A stretch of 7,158 nt of DNA from Thermoleophilia bacterium (GCA_016929985.1 JAFGIH010000624.1:1-7158); one strand, 5' to 3'. Numbered from the stretch's first letter, positions 1-7,157 are shown. Program-made: numbers and translations. Notes: generated from the sequence alone by a model not told the origin.

Positions 1-1
1 C

Positions 2-538
2 AACGACCTCTTGTCCGGCGCCACCGACGTGTGTGTCTGCGACACCCTGACAGGGAACGCCATCATGAAACTCTTCGGCGCGTTCACCAGCGGCGGAGTT
101 GCGGAGGTCCTCGGTTGGGGTTATGGGCCGTCTGTCGGCGAGGACTGGGCGACCACAGTGAGCATCGTGTCGAGAGCGTCACGGGCGTCGGTCATCGCAA
201 ATGCGATCCGGTACACCGCCGCCGTCACACGAGGGGACATCGCCCGTCAGGTCCAGGCCGAGCTCGGCGCAGCGAAAGCCGCAGGGCTGCAAGAGGTCAT
301 AGCAGGCCTGGCCGCCGGATCGTCCACCGAGAAGGACGTTGTAGCGCCAACACCGGTGCCGACGGACTGCGAGATCTGCGGAATCGATGTGTTGTTGGTG
401 GAGGCGGCGGTCCAGGAACTTTGGAAGGCCGGCATCTATGCGCAGCCGGCCATGGGCTGCACCGGTCCGGTCGTCAGACTGCCGGGCGACTGTGTCGATC
501 GGGCCAGGCGGATCCTAAGCGAAAGCAGCTATCTGTAG
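2..538 (+). CDS. grdD: Glycine/sarcosine/betaine reductase component C, alpha subunit (GrdD), C-terminal part
   Basis: The frame is open from the window edge, so the start and N-terminal half are missing; 178 residues remain. GrdD is a PlsX-like protein that works with GrdC to convert the acetyl group delivered by selenoprotein A into acetyl phosphate. Visible hallmarks are the DTLTGNAIMKLF stretch, the glycine-rich GYGPSVGED stretch, SRAS followed by VIANAIRY, a Pro/Val-rich linker, and a conserved C-terminal block ending in PAMGCTGP (Cys codon 458-460). The GCTGP cysteine lies about 26 residues from the C-terminus, which probably corresponds to the active-site thiol described for GrdD of Eubacterium acidaminophilum (Cys359); this equivalence is from memory. 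A CxxC pair (CEIC, 368-379) precedes the last block. It is the first gene of the visible operon, 22 bases before trxA. grdC is expected upstream. Confidence 0.9.
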   Translation, partial: NDLLSGATDVCVCDTLTGNAIMKLFGAFTSGGVAEVLGWGYGPSVGEDWATTVSIVSRASRASVIANAIRYTAAVTRGDIARQVQAELGAAKAAGLQEVIAGLAAGSSTEKDVVAPTPVPTDCEICGIDVLLVEAAVQELWKAGIYAQPAMGCTGPVVRLPGDCVDRARRILSESSYL

Positions 539-560
539 GGTAGGAAGAAAGGAAGCATCG

Positions 561-893
561 GTGGTTGTAGTCGATACAGAGAACTATCAGTCGGTTGTTG
601 TTGAAAGTGAGTTGCCCGTCGTCGTGGACCTGTGGGGACCCAAATGCGGCCCCTGCCTTGCCCTCATGCCCCAGGTCGAGAAGACGGCCGAAGAATACGA
701 GGGGAAGGTCCGGTTCGCCAAGATAAACGTCGCGGAGAACCGGCGGCTGGCTATGAGTCTCAAGGTCCTGGGAGTACCGACCTTTCTCTTCTTCGCGGCC
801 GGCGAGGAAAAGGACCGGATCACCGGGGAAGAGGTCTGCGTGGAATCGATACGGGCATGCGTCGATCGACTGCTGTCTCAGTGCGAAGCGTAA
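561..893 (+). CDS. trxA: Thioredoxin of the glycine reductase operon
   Basis: This is a 110-residue single-domain thioredoxin. The redox site is WGPKCGPC (Cys29 and Cys32), followed by LALMP, and the cis-proline lies in LGVPT (Pro73). The classical site is WCGPCK. The form here, with Gly-Pro-Lys between Trp and the first Cys and Leu after the second, resembles the divergent thioredoxins encoded with glycine reductases. Its expected role is to reduce oxidised selenoprotein A after each turnover, itself reduced by a thioredoxin reductase that is not in the window. The GTG start is chosen because the purine-rich GGAAG at 551-555 sits 5 bases upstream and the protein then has the usual family length. 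It is a cytoplasmic protein with no signal peptide. The gene lies 22 bases after grdD and 27 before grdA. Confidence 0.92.
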   Translation: MVVVDTENYQSVVVESELPVVVDLWGPKCGPCLALMPQVEKTAEEYEGKVRFAKINVAENRRLAMSLKVLGVPTFLFFAAGEEKDRITGEEVCVESIRACVDRLLSQCEA

Positions 894-909
894 GTGACGG
901 ATTAGTCGC

Positions 910-918
910 AGGAGGTGA
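910..918 (+). promoter_or_regulatory. Strong Shine-Dalgarno site of grdA
   Basis: AGGAGGTGA is almost a perfect complement to the 3' end of 16S rRNA and ends two bases before the ATG at 921. It fixes the grdA start, which matters because the in-frame UGA makes ordinary gene finders choose a later start. It is the best ribosome site in the operon, in line with the high level of selenoprotein A that the pathway needs. Confidence 0.85.
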
Positions 919-920
919 AC

Positions 921-1397
921 ATGGGCACATTGTCAAGTAAGAAGCTGATACTTCTCGGGGAGCGCGATGGGGTTCCCAGCCAGGCCATGGAGGCTGCGCT
1001 GGCCAAGAGCGGGGCGGAAGTAGTGTATTCCGCTACTGAATGCTTCGTCTGAACGGCGGCAGGAGCCATGGACCTGCAGAACCAGCAGAGGGTAATCGAT
1101 GCCGCGGAGACGCACGGCGCGGCGAACATCGTCGTACTGCTTGGTTCGGCCGACCCCGAAGGCGCCGGTATCTATGCCGAAACGGTGACGAACGGCGATC
1201 CGGCCTATGCAGGGCCATTGGCAGGAGTCTCGTTGGGACTCCTCGTGTATCACGTGATGGACGAAGTCATCAGGGCCGAAGCTGACCCCACTGTGTGGGA
1301 AGAGCACATCGGCATGATGGAGATGGTTTTGGATAGCGGAGCCTTGGCTCGTTCAGTAGCCGAGGTGCGAGACCAGTTCAGTAAGTACAGCTTGTGA
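921..1397 (+). CDS. grdA: Glycine/sarcosine/betaine reductase selenoprotein A (UGA-encoded selenocysteine)
   Basis: This is one reading frame of 158 residues, interrupted only by TGA at 1050-1052 (codon 44), which is read as selenocysteine. The protein on both sides of the UGA matches GrdA: KLILLGERDGVPS, then EVVYSATECFV, then U44, then TAAGAMDLQNQ, and later AGPLAGVSLGL and IGMMEMVLDS. Cys41 and Sec44 form the CxxU redox pair. In the known mechanism the selenolate accepts a carboxymethyl group from component B, giving a Se-carboxymethyl intermediate. Component C turns this into acetyl phosphate and leaves the pair oxidised for thioredoxin to reduce. Length and the Sec position agree with characterised GrdA proteins. 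The gene needs SelA, SelB, SelD and tRNA-Sec elsewhere in the genome. The downstream fragment starting at ATG 1068 is the second half of this protein and not a separate gene. Confidence 0.96.
1059..1077 (+). promoter_or_regulatory. Candidate bacterial SECIS hairpin in grdA
   Basis: Just after the Sec UGA, GCAGG (1059-1063) can pair with CCTGC (1073-1077) around a 9-base loop whose second base is G, a feature of many bacterial SECIS loops. The loop begins only about 11 bases after the UGA, which is close compared with usual models. A competing small hairpin, CTGC (1074-1077) with GCAG (1085-1088), would put its loop about 25 bases after the UGA and fits the usual spacing better. A SECIS must exist here for SelB to decode the UGA. 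Which fold is right is inferred by eye. Confidence 0.4.
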
Positions 1398-1419
1398 CAT
1401 CGCAGCGGAGAGGTTGGCA

Positions 1420-2763
1420 GTGATCGCAGCAGACAACAATCCGGTTGGGCATACGGCAGAAGAGAAGAGACAGCGCCGCCTGCGCGCGTGGTTGAACCCG
1501 GACGTGAAGTTCGTGTCCGCCGAGGCTGAAGAAGCCTATCGCGCGCGAGTCAGCCGCCTTATCGCCGCAGTCTGCCTGGAAGAGCTGCCGGACAGGGTGC
1601 CGGTATGCACCTGCATGGGCTTCTTCCCTGCGTGGCATGCCGGGCTCTCTCCCTACGACGCCATGCACGATAGCCAACCGGCCCTAGAGGCCTGGTTTCA
1701 GTACAACATGGAATTCCAGCCCGATGCAGCCGTCACACCCGCGCTCCATACGATCCCGGCGTCCGCGCTGGAAGTACTGGATGTGAAGAACTACTCCTGG
1801 CCCGGGCATGGAGTCGGGAAGAACTCAGGGTACCAGTACCACGAAGGCGAGTTCATGCTCGCTCATGAGTACGACGAACTCATAGCGGATCCCAACTTCT
1901 TCCTGTTCCGTCGCGTGCTTCCCCGGATGATCGGCGCCTACGAAGGACTGGCGGGACTTGCCACCCCGCATGACATGCGTGCTCTCTCACTCTGCCCACC
2001 CCACGTCATGAGCTGGGGACAGCCGGGTGTCCTCGAGGCTGTCGGACGACTGGCCGAGGCGGGTCGCCAGATGCAGCAGTGGTGGGATCAGCTCCTTCTG
2101 GTGGCTAACCGCGTCAATCAGCACGGGTTCCCCGATGTGACCCCCTGGGTGGCCGAGGCGCCCTTTGACGTCATAGGAGACCATCTGCGTGGAACCCGGG
2201 GCATCATGTTGGATCTGTATCAACGCCCCGAGCAAGTCATCGAGGCATGCGACCGCATGGTGGACGTAGTACTCACGTCTGTGCTCGAGAAGACCAACCC
2301 GGACAGCATCCCGGGAGTGTTCATGCCGCTGCACAAGGGTCTTGATACGTTCATGTCCAATGACCACTTCAAGACCTTCTACTGGCCCAGCCTGAGGAAA
2401 CTCATCATGGGTCTCATCGACGAAGGGTTCATCCCCTGGCTGTTCACGGAGGGGCGCTACGACAGCCGCTTGGAGATCATCAACGACCTACCCAAGGGGA
2501 AAGTCGTCTACTGGCTGAATACCACCAACATCTTCAAGGCAAAAGAGGTGCTGGGGCAGGTCGGCTGCATCCAGGGCAATGTACCGGTTTCGATGATCAC
2601 CGTCTGCGAACCCGACGAGGTAACCCAGCACTGCCGCCAGCTCATCGACGTGGTCGGCGCAGGTGGTGGCTACATCCTGGATCTCGGCGCCGGGCCTGAC
2701 ACCGGTCGAGCCGAAAACATACACGCACTCATCCGCGCGGCGAAAGAGTATGGGGCCTACTAG
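1420..2763 (+). CDS. Uroporphyrinogen decarboxylase (UroD)-family protein, possible methyltransferase
   Basis: This protein of 447 residues belongs to the UroD/MtaA/CmuA superfamily by its overall pattern: FPAWHAGLSPYDAMHD near the N-terminus, HEYDELIADP, TRGIMLDLYQRPEQV, HKGLDTFMS, FYWPSLRKLI, then AKEVLG, GCIQGNVP and a C-terminal GGGYILDLGAGPDTGRAENI block. It is longer than true HemE (about 350 residues) and sits in a catabolic operon, so haem synthesis is unlikely. Many such relatives move methyl groups between substrates and corrinoid proteins. The usual HxC...C zinc motif of MtaA-type enzymes is not visible; the matching place reads FTEGRYD (about residues 342-348), with a cysteine further on in GCIQGNVP. 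GTG at 1420 is preferred because GGAGAGG (1407-1413) lies 6 bases upstream; a TTG at 1414 would abut that site. The substrate is unknown. Confidence 0.8.
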   Translation: MIAADNNPVGHTAEEKRQRRLRAWLNPDVKFVSAEAEEAYRARVSRLIAAVCLEELPDRVPVCTCMGFFPAWHAGLSPYDAMHDSQPALEAWFQYNMEFQPDAAVTPALHTIPASALEVLDVKNYSWPGHGVGKNSGYQYHEGEFMLAHEYDELIADPNFFLFRRVLPRMIGAYEGLAGLATPHDMRALSLCPPHVMSWGQPGVLEAVGRLAEAGRQMQQWWDQLLLVANRVNQHGFPDVTPWVAEAPFDVIGDHLRGTRGIMLDLYQRPEQVIEACDRMVDVVLTSVLEKTNPDSIPGVFMPLHKGLDTFMSNDHFKTFYWPSLRKLIMGLIDEGFIPWLFTEGRYDSRLEIINDLPKGKVVYWLNTTNIFKAKEVLGQVGCIQGNVPVSMITVCEPDEVTQHCRQLIDVVGAGGGYILDLGAGPDTGRAENIHALIRAAKEYGAY

Positions 2764-2791
2764 GGACGGACACGAGAGCCAAGGCGGCCTG

Positions 2792-3070
2792 ATGATATCC
2801 GTGAGTGTAAAAGTGAAGCCTTTTGCCGGGCTCCTCCACGGGGAATTCGAACTCGAGTTGCCAGATGGAAGCGCCGTCCGGGATCTTCTTGACCTTCTTA
2901 GGGCGCGCAGCGAGGCGAAACCGGACGAAGGTGTTTTCAACACGGTATGGGCATCGAGGAACATGATCATTACTCGAAACGGACGTCAAGTTCGCATGGG
3001 GGAGGCGGGCTCGCAACTTCTCACCAACGGGGACCGCATCGCCATCTTTCCCGTGGCCGTCGGCGGATAG
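2792..3070 (+). CDS. MoaD/ThiS-family small protein with C-terminal Gly-Gly
   Basis: This 92-residue protein has the ubiquitin-like sulfur-carrier pattern: an N-terminal strand ISVSVKVKPFAG, LELPDGSAVRDLLDLL, a mid-strand MIITRNGRQV, and the ending LTNGDRIAIFPVAVGG. In MoaD and ThiS the terminal Gly-Gly is adenylated by an E1-like enzyme and carries sulfur as a thiocarboxylate for molybdopterin, thiazole or other products. No MoaE, MoeB/ThiF or ThiG is visible, so the partner is unknown. The open frame reaches upstream into the previous gene, but that part is not family-like. ATG 2792 follows a weak AAGGCGG at 2781-2787 and starts exactly at the first beta strand. It lies 28 bases after the UroD-family gene and 34 before ackA, so it is probably co-transcribed. 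It could act with the UroD-family protein, which is inferred from position only. Confidence 0.8.
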   Translation: MISVSVKVKPFAGLLHGEFELELPDGSAVRDLLDLLRARSEAKPDEGVFNTVWASRNMIITRNGRQVRMGEAGSQLLTNGDRIAIFPVAVGG

Positions 3071-3104
3071 TGGCGTCGGATGAGAACCGACCACGGGGGC
3101 CGTT

Positions 3105-4303
3105 GTGTACGTACTGGTGATCAATAGCGGCAGTTCGTCCGTCAAGTTCGGTCTCTACTCGGCCGATACGCAAGAACTGGCTGCTTCGGGAGCCGCGTCC
3201 AAGATCGGCGAACCGGGTTCGTATCTCAGCCTTACGAATCGCGGCGTCGACTCCCACGTGGACATCCCGGCAGCCGATCACGCTGACGCGCTTCACGGCA
3301 TCGTCCGCGCGCTTCTTGACCCCGAACACCGCGTACTCACTTCAGTTGACGAGATCCAGGCCATAGGTCATCGAGTGGTCCATGGCGGCAACGCGATCAT
3401 CGAATCCAAGCGCATCGACGACGAGACGATCGCTCTGATCGAACGTTGCGTCCCGCTTGCCCCTCTTCACAACCCGCCCAACCTCGTCGGGATCGTCGAG
3501 TGCCGTCGCCTGTTTCCTCACACTCCGCAAGTGGCAGTCCTCGACACGGCCTTCCACCAGACCATGCCGCCTCGCGCGTACCACTACGCGATTCCGCCCG
3601 ACTACTGCGATGTGCATGGGATACGGCGTTACGGCTTTCACGGCACTTCCTTTCGGTATGTGTCGCAACGCGCCGCGGAGCTGGTCGGCGGTCGACTCGA
3701 GGACCTGCGTATGGTGATCTGCCATCTGGGCAATGGATCCAGCATTGCGGCTGTGAAGGCGGGCAAGTCGGTCGACACCAGTATGGGTATGACGCCACTC
3801 GAGGGTTTGATGATGGGAACGCGATCGGGCGATATCGATCCCGGCGCCGTGCTCTTCATGATGACTGGGCCGCCCGGCCTTTCGCCCTCCGATGTCGATC
3901 GGGTTCTCAATAAAGAGAGCGGTTTCCTGGGGCTCTCAGGTCGAGGCAACGACGTGCGAGACGTGCTCAAGTACGCTGCTGACGGCGACGCGCGCTGTGC
4001 GCTTGCTTTGGAGATGTATGCGTACCGCATCACGAAGTACGTCGGCGCCTACGCGGCGGCGATGGGAGGCATCGACGTCCTCGTGTTCACCGCAGGCATC
4101 GGCGAAAACAGTGCGCAGGTGCGCGAGGCAGTGTGCACGGGACTCGAATTCCTGGGCGTCGAGCTCGATGGGGTGCTGAACGACGCAACTCACGGAGAAG
4201 AGCGGGATATCAGTAGGCGTGAGGCGAGAACACGCGTCCTGGTAGTGCCGACCAATGAGGAACTGATGATTGTCAGGGATACCTTGGCGCTCACTCAGGC
4301 CTA

Positions 4304-4304
<1 letters not shown>
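3105..4304 (+). CDS. ackA: Acetate kinase
   Basis: This is a complete 399-residue acetate kinase of usual length, in the ASKHA sugar-kinase/Hsp70 fold. It catalyses acetyl phosphate + ADP to acetate + ATP in the cytoplasm and harvests the energy of the grd pathway. Visible family motifs are NSGSSSVKF (Asn7), HRVVHGG (Arg90), LDTAFH (Asp147), RRYGFHGTS (His179), CHLGNGSS (phosphate binding), DTSMGMTPLEGLMMGTRSGDIDPG (Arg240), the adenosine-site GIGENS and PTNEE near the C-terminus. These residues line up, with an offset of one, with the catalytic residues known in the Methanosarcina thermophila enzyme. The GTG start has GGGGG at about 3095-3099 upstream. It is the last recognisable gene of the operon. 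The stop codon coincides with the start of an IS remnant, so the final one or two residues and any native terminator may have been replaced. Confidence 0.97.
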
Positions 4305-4526
<222 letters not shown>

Positions 4527-4548
4527 TGAGGGGTACATTTATTCCGAT
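4527..4548 (-). repeat. Candidate terminal inverted repeat of the second IS
   Basis: On the + strand this reads TGAGGGGTACATTTATTCC, lying directly after the point where IS3 OrfB similarity stops and just beyond the stop codon of the - strand transposase. A TGA...TCA end suits IS3-like elements. No matching opposite end was found by eye in the window, so this rests on position and on the terminal bases only. Confidence 0.45.
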
Positions 4549-5035
4549 TCACGCCGCGATTCGCTGATACTCGTTGATCAATCCGCCCAGCCTGGCAACC
4601 CGGACTATCTTACCGTCGCCATGGTTTGTGTCCGGCGTCTTGAGAGACAGCCCCCGATGCGGTCGCTCCTTGTTATAGTGCCTGACGTACTCCCCGAGGG
4701 CTCGCCCAAGATGGCGTTCCCCCACGACGAGAATGTGGTCCAGACACTCCCGCCGTGCGGTTCTCACGAATCGTTCGGCGAAGGCGTTCGCCATGGGTGA
4801 TCGTATCGGAGTGCGAATGACGTGCAGGCCCTCAGAGCGAAACACCTCATCGAATCCCCCCGAGTACTTGGCGTCCCAGTCATGAATCAAGAACTGAACC
4901 CGGGCCAAGCGATCTTCCACGGCCAGGTTGCGGGGGGGCGTGCGGTCATCGTGATGCTGCCGTACAGCCTCCTCGTGTCGTCGAAGATCGAGCAGCCCGT
5001 CGGCATCAGCATTGACAAGAGCTGAGAGCTGCGTG
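4549..5035 (-). pseudogene. DDE integrase-core transposase remnant, C-terminal part
   Basis: The last roughly 125 residues are a clear retroviral-integrase-like (rve) transposase C-terminus: FLIHDWDAKYSGGFDEVFRSEG (second catalytic Asp in the HDxD stretch), TPIRSPMANAFAERFVRT (catalytic Glu in AERF, about 35 residues later), RRECLDH, YNKERPHRGLSLKTPD, and a natural-looking end LGGLINEYQRIAA. Towards the N-terminus the frame is broken. DTRRLYGSITMTARPP, typical of the region between the first and second Asp, is in another frame, and the switch falls at a run of seven G (4932-4938). The first Asp and the DNA-binding part are missing. Upstream of about 5035 the open frame runs into the end of the methyltransferase gene out of frame and is not coding. 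IS3- or IS481-like; the exact family is not settled. Confidence 0.82.
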
Positions 5036-5165
5036 TTAGGGCATCCGGCACGAGGCCTCGGAGTTTCTCTACACCTAAACCGCGGTGAGGCCAGGCGGGC
5101 CTTCGAGGGACGCGTTGACCAGTGCGCTGAGCGGAGCCAGTGAGCTTCCGAGTGCGGGAATCTGG

Positions 5166-6410
5166 CTAGTGAGGGTCGCTCTCCTTGACGGCCTTCGCGT
5201 CTGCAAACGCCTCCCAGCGGGCAATCGCCAGAGAAGCGTAGTGGGGGTCCACCTCCAGGCCGTGGCAAACACGGCCGGTTCTCTCGCACGCAACGAGGGT
5301 TGAGCCCGATCCCAGGAAGAGATCGAGCACAATCTCGCCGGGACGGGAGGAGTTCTGGACGGCGCGCTCAATCAACTCAAGGGGCTTCATGGTGGGGTGA
5401 AGCGGCGACTCCTCGGGTCTCGGGATCTGCCAGACGTCTGATTGGTCGCGGCCTCCCAGGAATCGCCGTTTGGTCCCGTCCCTCCATCCGTACCAAATCG
5501 GCTCATAGGCGCGCTGATAGTCAGACCGCCCCAGCACGAAGCGGTCCTTCTCCCAGATGATGGTGTCCGACCAGTGGCCGCCTGCTTCAGATAGGATCCG
5601 GGAGACGGTCGGCCACTCCTTGGTACTCATGCAGATGTAGAGGGCGCCGTCTACGCTACCGAGAAGGTTGCCCGCCCAGCTTTGGCAGAAGGCCTCCCAT
5701 GCCTGGGGAGAGAGCGCATCGTTCTTTAGTCGGCGGCGACTAGTATCCCGATGCTGCCCTCCGTGGTCCCCGAGCGAGACGTTGTAGGGGGGATCGGTGA
5801 AGGCCATGTCCGCGCGAGCGCCTCCCAGCAGTCGGGCCACGTCGCCCTCATCGGTCGCGTCCCCGCAGAGCAGGCGATGCCGGCCTAGCTGGAAGAGGTC
5901 TCCCGGGCGGGCCCGCGGGTTCTCATAGGCCGCGCGAAGAGCGGCGTCCAGGTCAAGGCTCTCCGGCCGGTCCCGCTTCTCCCGGACCTCCAGCCCCAAA
6001 AGCAGGTCGTCGATCTCCTGGTCATCGAAGCCGGAAAGGGTCAGGTCAACCTCAGCCGAATCGGCCAGCCCGGCCAGCAGCTGAGCGAGAAGCTCCTCAT
6101 CGAACTCGCCCGATATCTTGTTGAGCGCGACATTGAGAAGCCGGGCCTTGTCCTCATCGATGTCAAGAAGGATCGCCGGAACGGTACCCAGTCCCAGCTT
6201 GCGGGCGGCCAGGAGCCGTTGATGACCGCCGATCACCACCCTCGTCTCTCTGCGAGCGATGACCGGGTCCACCACCCCGAACTCCTTGATGCTTCGCGTC
6301 AGGGCTTCAAGCTCACTATCTGAGATCCGCCGGGGGTTGACCGGGTCGGGATGTAGGGAGGAGAGGCTCACCATCTCGATGGTAAGCGGGGCAACTGCTG
6401 TTCTACTCAT
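5166..6410 (-). CDS. ParB-domain DNA methyltransferase fusion (beta-class N6-adenine/N4-cytosine type), phage-associated
   Basis: The protein has 414 residues. Residues about 12-110 form a ParB N-terminal-like nuclease/CTPase domain, with HPDPVNPRRI, a SIKEFGVVDPV helix and GGHQRLLAARKLG. After a linker, a DNA methyltransferase follows: LLCGDATD (about 180-186), catalytic DPPY at 206-209, a probable target-recognition stretch at about 215-330, HPTMKP at 338-343, and the SAM-binding DLFLGSGST at 363-371. DPPY before the SAM motif is the beta-class order; DPPY favours N6-adenine methylation. Such fusions are common in phages and integrated elements, often as solitary methylases that protect or mark phage DNA. 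No restriction enzyme is visible beside it. The ATG start follows GGAGGTGA. It lies 48 bases downstream of the terminase gene on the same strand and converges on the grd operon. Confidence 0.92.
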   Translation of the reverse strand: MSRTAVAPLTIEMVSLSSLHPDPVNPRRISDSELEALTRSIKEFGVVDPVIARRETRVVIGGHQRLLAARKLGLGTVPAILLDIDEDKARLLNVALNKISGEFDEELLAQLLAGLADSAEVDLTLSGFDDQEIDDLLLGLEVREKRDRPESLDLDAALRAAYENPRARPGDLFQLGRHRLLCGDATDEGDVARLLGGARADMAFTDPPYNVSLGDHGGQHRDTSRRRLKNDALSPQAWEAFCQSWAGNLLGSVDGALYICMSTKEWPTVSRILSEAGGHWSDTIIWEKDRFVLGRSDYQRAYEPIWYGWRDGTKRRFLGGRDQSDVWQIPRPEESPLHPTMKPLELIERAVQNSSRPGEIVLDLFLGSGSTLVACERTGRVCHGLEVDPHYASLAIARWEAFADAKAVKESDPH

Positions 6411-6414
6411 GTCA

Positions 6415-6422
6415 TCACCTCC
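6415..6422 (-). promoter_or_regulatory. Shine-Dalgarno site of the methyltransferase
   Basis: On the - strand GGAGGTGA lies 4 bases before the ATG at 6410-6408, a full-strength ribosome site. It settles the start and suggests that the gene is still well translated if transcribed. Confidence 0.85.
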
Positions 6423-6458
6423 GTCTAGTCGGAACCTGCGTCTGTGATTCGGGCGCTC

Positions 6459-7157
6459 CTAGCCCAGGATGGTCGCGTAGGCTATGCCTCGGCGGGTCTT
6501 CTTGTGCGCGATCTCGGCGTAGCAGTCTGCATGGGCGTAATGATCCGGCCCCCGCCTGATCCACCGGGCCTTCTTGTCCCCGCTATCCGGGTCCTCTTTC
6601 ACACTGCGAAGGATGTTGGTCATCTGCCGGACGTACTCCACGACCTCATCCTCCACCCGGGGGATCCGTCTCTTCTTCACCTGGTGCGCATCTCGCCAGG
6701 CATCGAAGGCTTCGGTACGGTTGATGATCGCCGTCTGGCAGTTCTCTTTGTCGTGCTCCCAGCTCACCAGCCCTTTCTGTGTATCCCCGTAGTAGGCCAG
6801 ACACACCCGTCCCGGAAACCGTCGGGCAAAAGCCCGGGCCGCGTGCTGTCCAGGCAGGGCGTCGATCACGCAGGCTCGTACGTCGAAGGCCTCCATGAAG
6901 CCGTCAAGCTGCGAGAAGGATTCATCGGTGTGGGGTTCGTGATGCACCCGCACGGTGAGAAGATACTCACGGTCCTTTGCCGGCTCTTTGACCACGATGT
7001 GAAGTCCGCTTCCTTGATCCACCCCCATGACGCAACCCTGGCCGGTCCGCAGCTGGCCCCAGGAGCCGGTAAGCGCAAGGAGATCCTCGCGCGTAAGACC
7101 GCCATCGGCCGCGAGATAGGGGAGTCCCAGCTCCGAGTTGTAGAACTCCTCGGGGAA
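6459..7157 (-). CDS. terL: Phage terminase large subunit, C-terminal nuclease part (start outside window)
   Basis: The frame is open to the window edge and gives 232 residues; the ATPase half lies beyond it. The visible N-terminal part reads EEFYNSELGLPYLAADGGLT, typical of the join between ATPase and nuclease in phage large terminases. Then come the elements of the RNase-H-like nuclease: GVDQGSGLHIVV (first acidic strand), RACVIDALPGQHAARAF (second Asp) and GPDHYAHADCYAEIA near the C-terminus (third acidic site). This domain cuts concatemeric phage DNA during head packaging. ATG 7028 is an internal methionine and not the start, because the upstream codons are family-like. The stop at 6459-6461 lies 48 bases before the methyltransferase start, so the two genes are likely co-transcribed. 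No portal, small terminase or head gene follows on this side, where a packaging module would normally continue. Confidence 0.85.
   Translation of the reverse strand, partial: FPEEFYNSELGLPYLAADGGLTREDLLALTGSWGQLRTGQGCVMGVDQGSGLHIVVKEPAKDREYLLTVRVHHEPHTDESFSQLDGFMEAFDVRACVIDALPGQHAARAFARRFPGRVCLAYYGDTQKGLVSWEHDKENCQTAIINRTEAFDAWRDAHQVKKRRIPRVEDEVVEYVRQMTNILRSVKEDPDSGDKKARWIRRGPDHYAHADCYAEIAHKKTRRGIAYATILG

Noticed and set aside
1068..1397. Separate small gene starting at ATG 1068
   Set aside because: It is the part of grdA after the selenocysteine codon; the protein aligns as one unit with the part before the UGA.
1420..2763. True uroporphyrinogen decarboxylase (hemE)
   Set aside because: It is about 100 residues longer, lies in a catabolic operon and has motifs of the broader UroD-like/methyltransferase group rather than HemE.
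2663..2791. N-terminal extension of the MoaD/ThiS-like gene
   Set aside because: It overlaps the end of the UroD-family gene in another frame and does not resemble the family; ATG 2792 gives the normal N-terminus.
5036..5289. N-terminal extension of the - strand transposase frame
   Set aside because: It runs out of frame through the end of the methyltransferase gene and shows no transposase similarity.
5075..5371. - strand open frame overlapping the methyltransferase end
   Set aside because: Most of it is a frame shadow of the methyltransferase. A short similarity (LSALVNA) to the translation near 5020 is too small to count as a repeat.
5300..5560. + strand open frame opposite the methyltransferase
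   Set aside because: It is antisense to conserved methyltransferase motifs; a compositional artefact.
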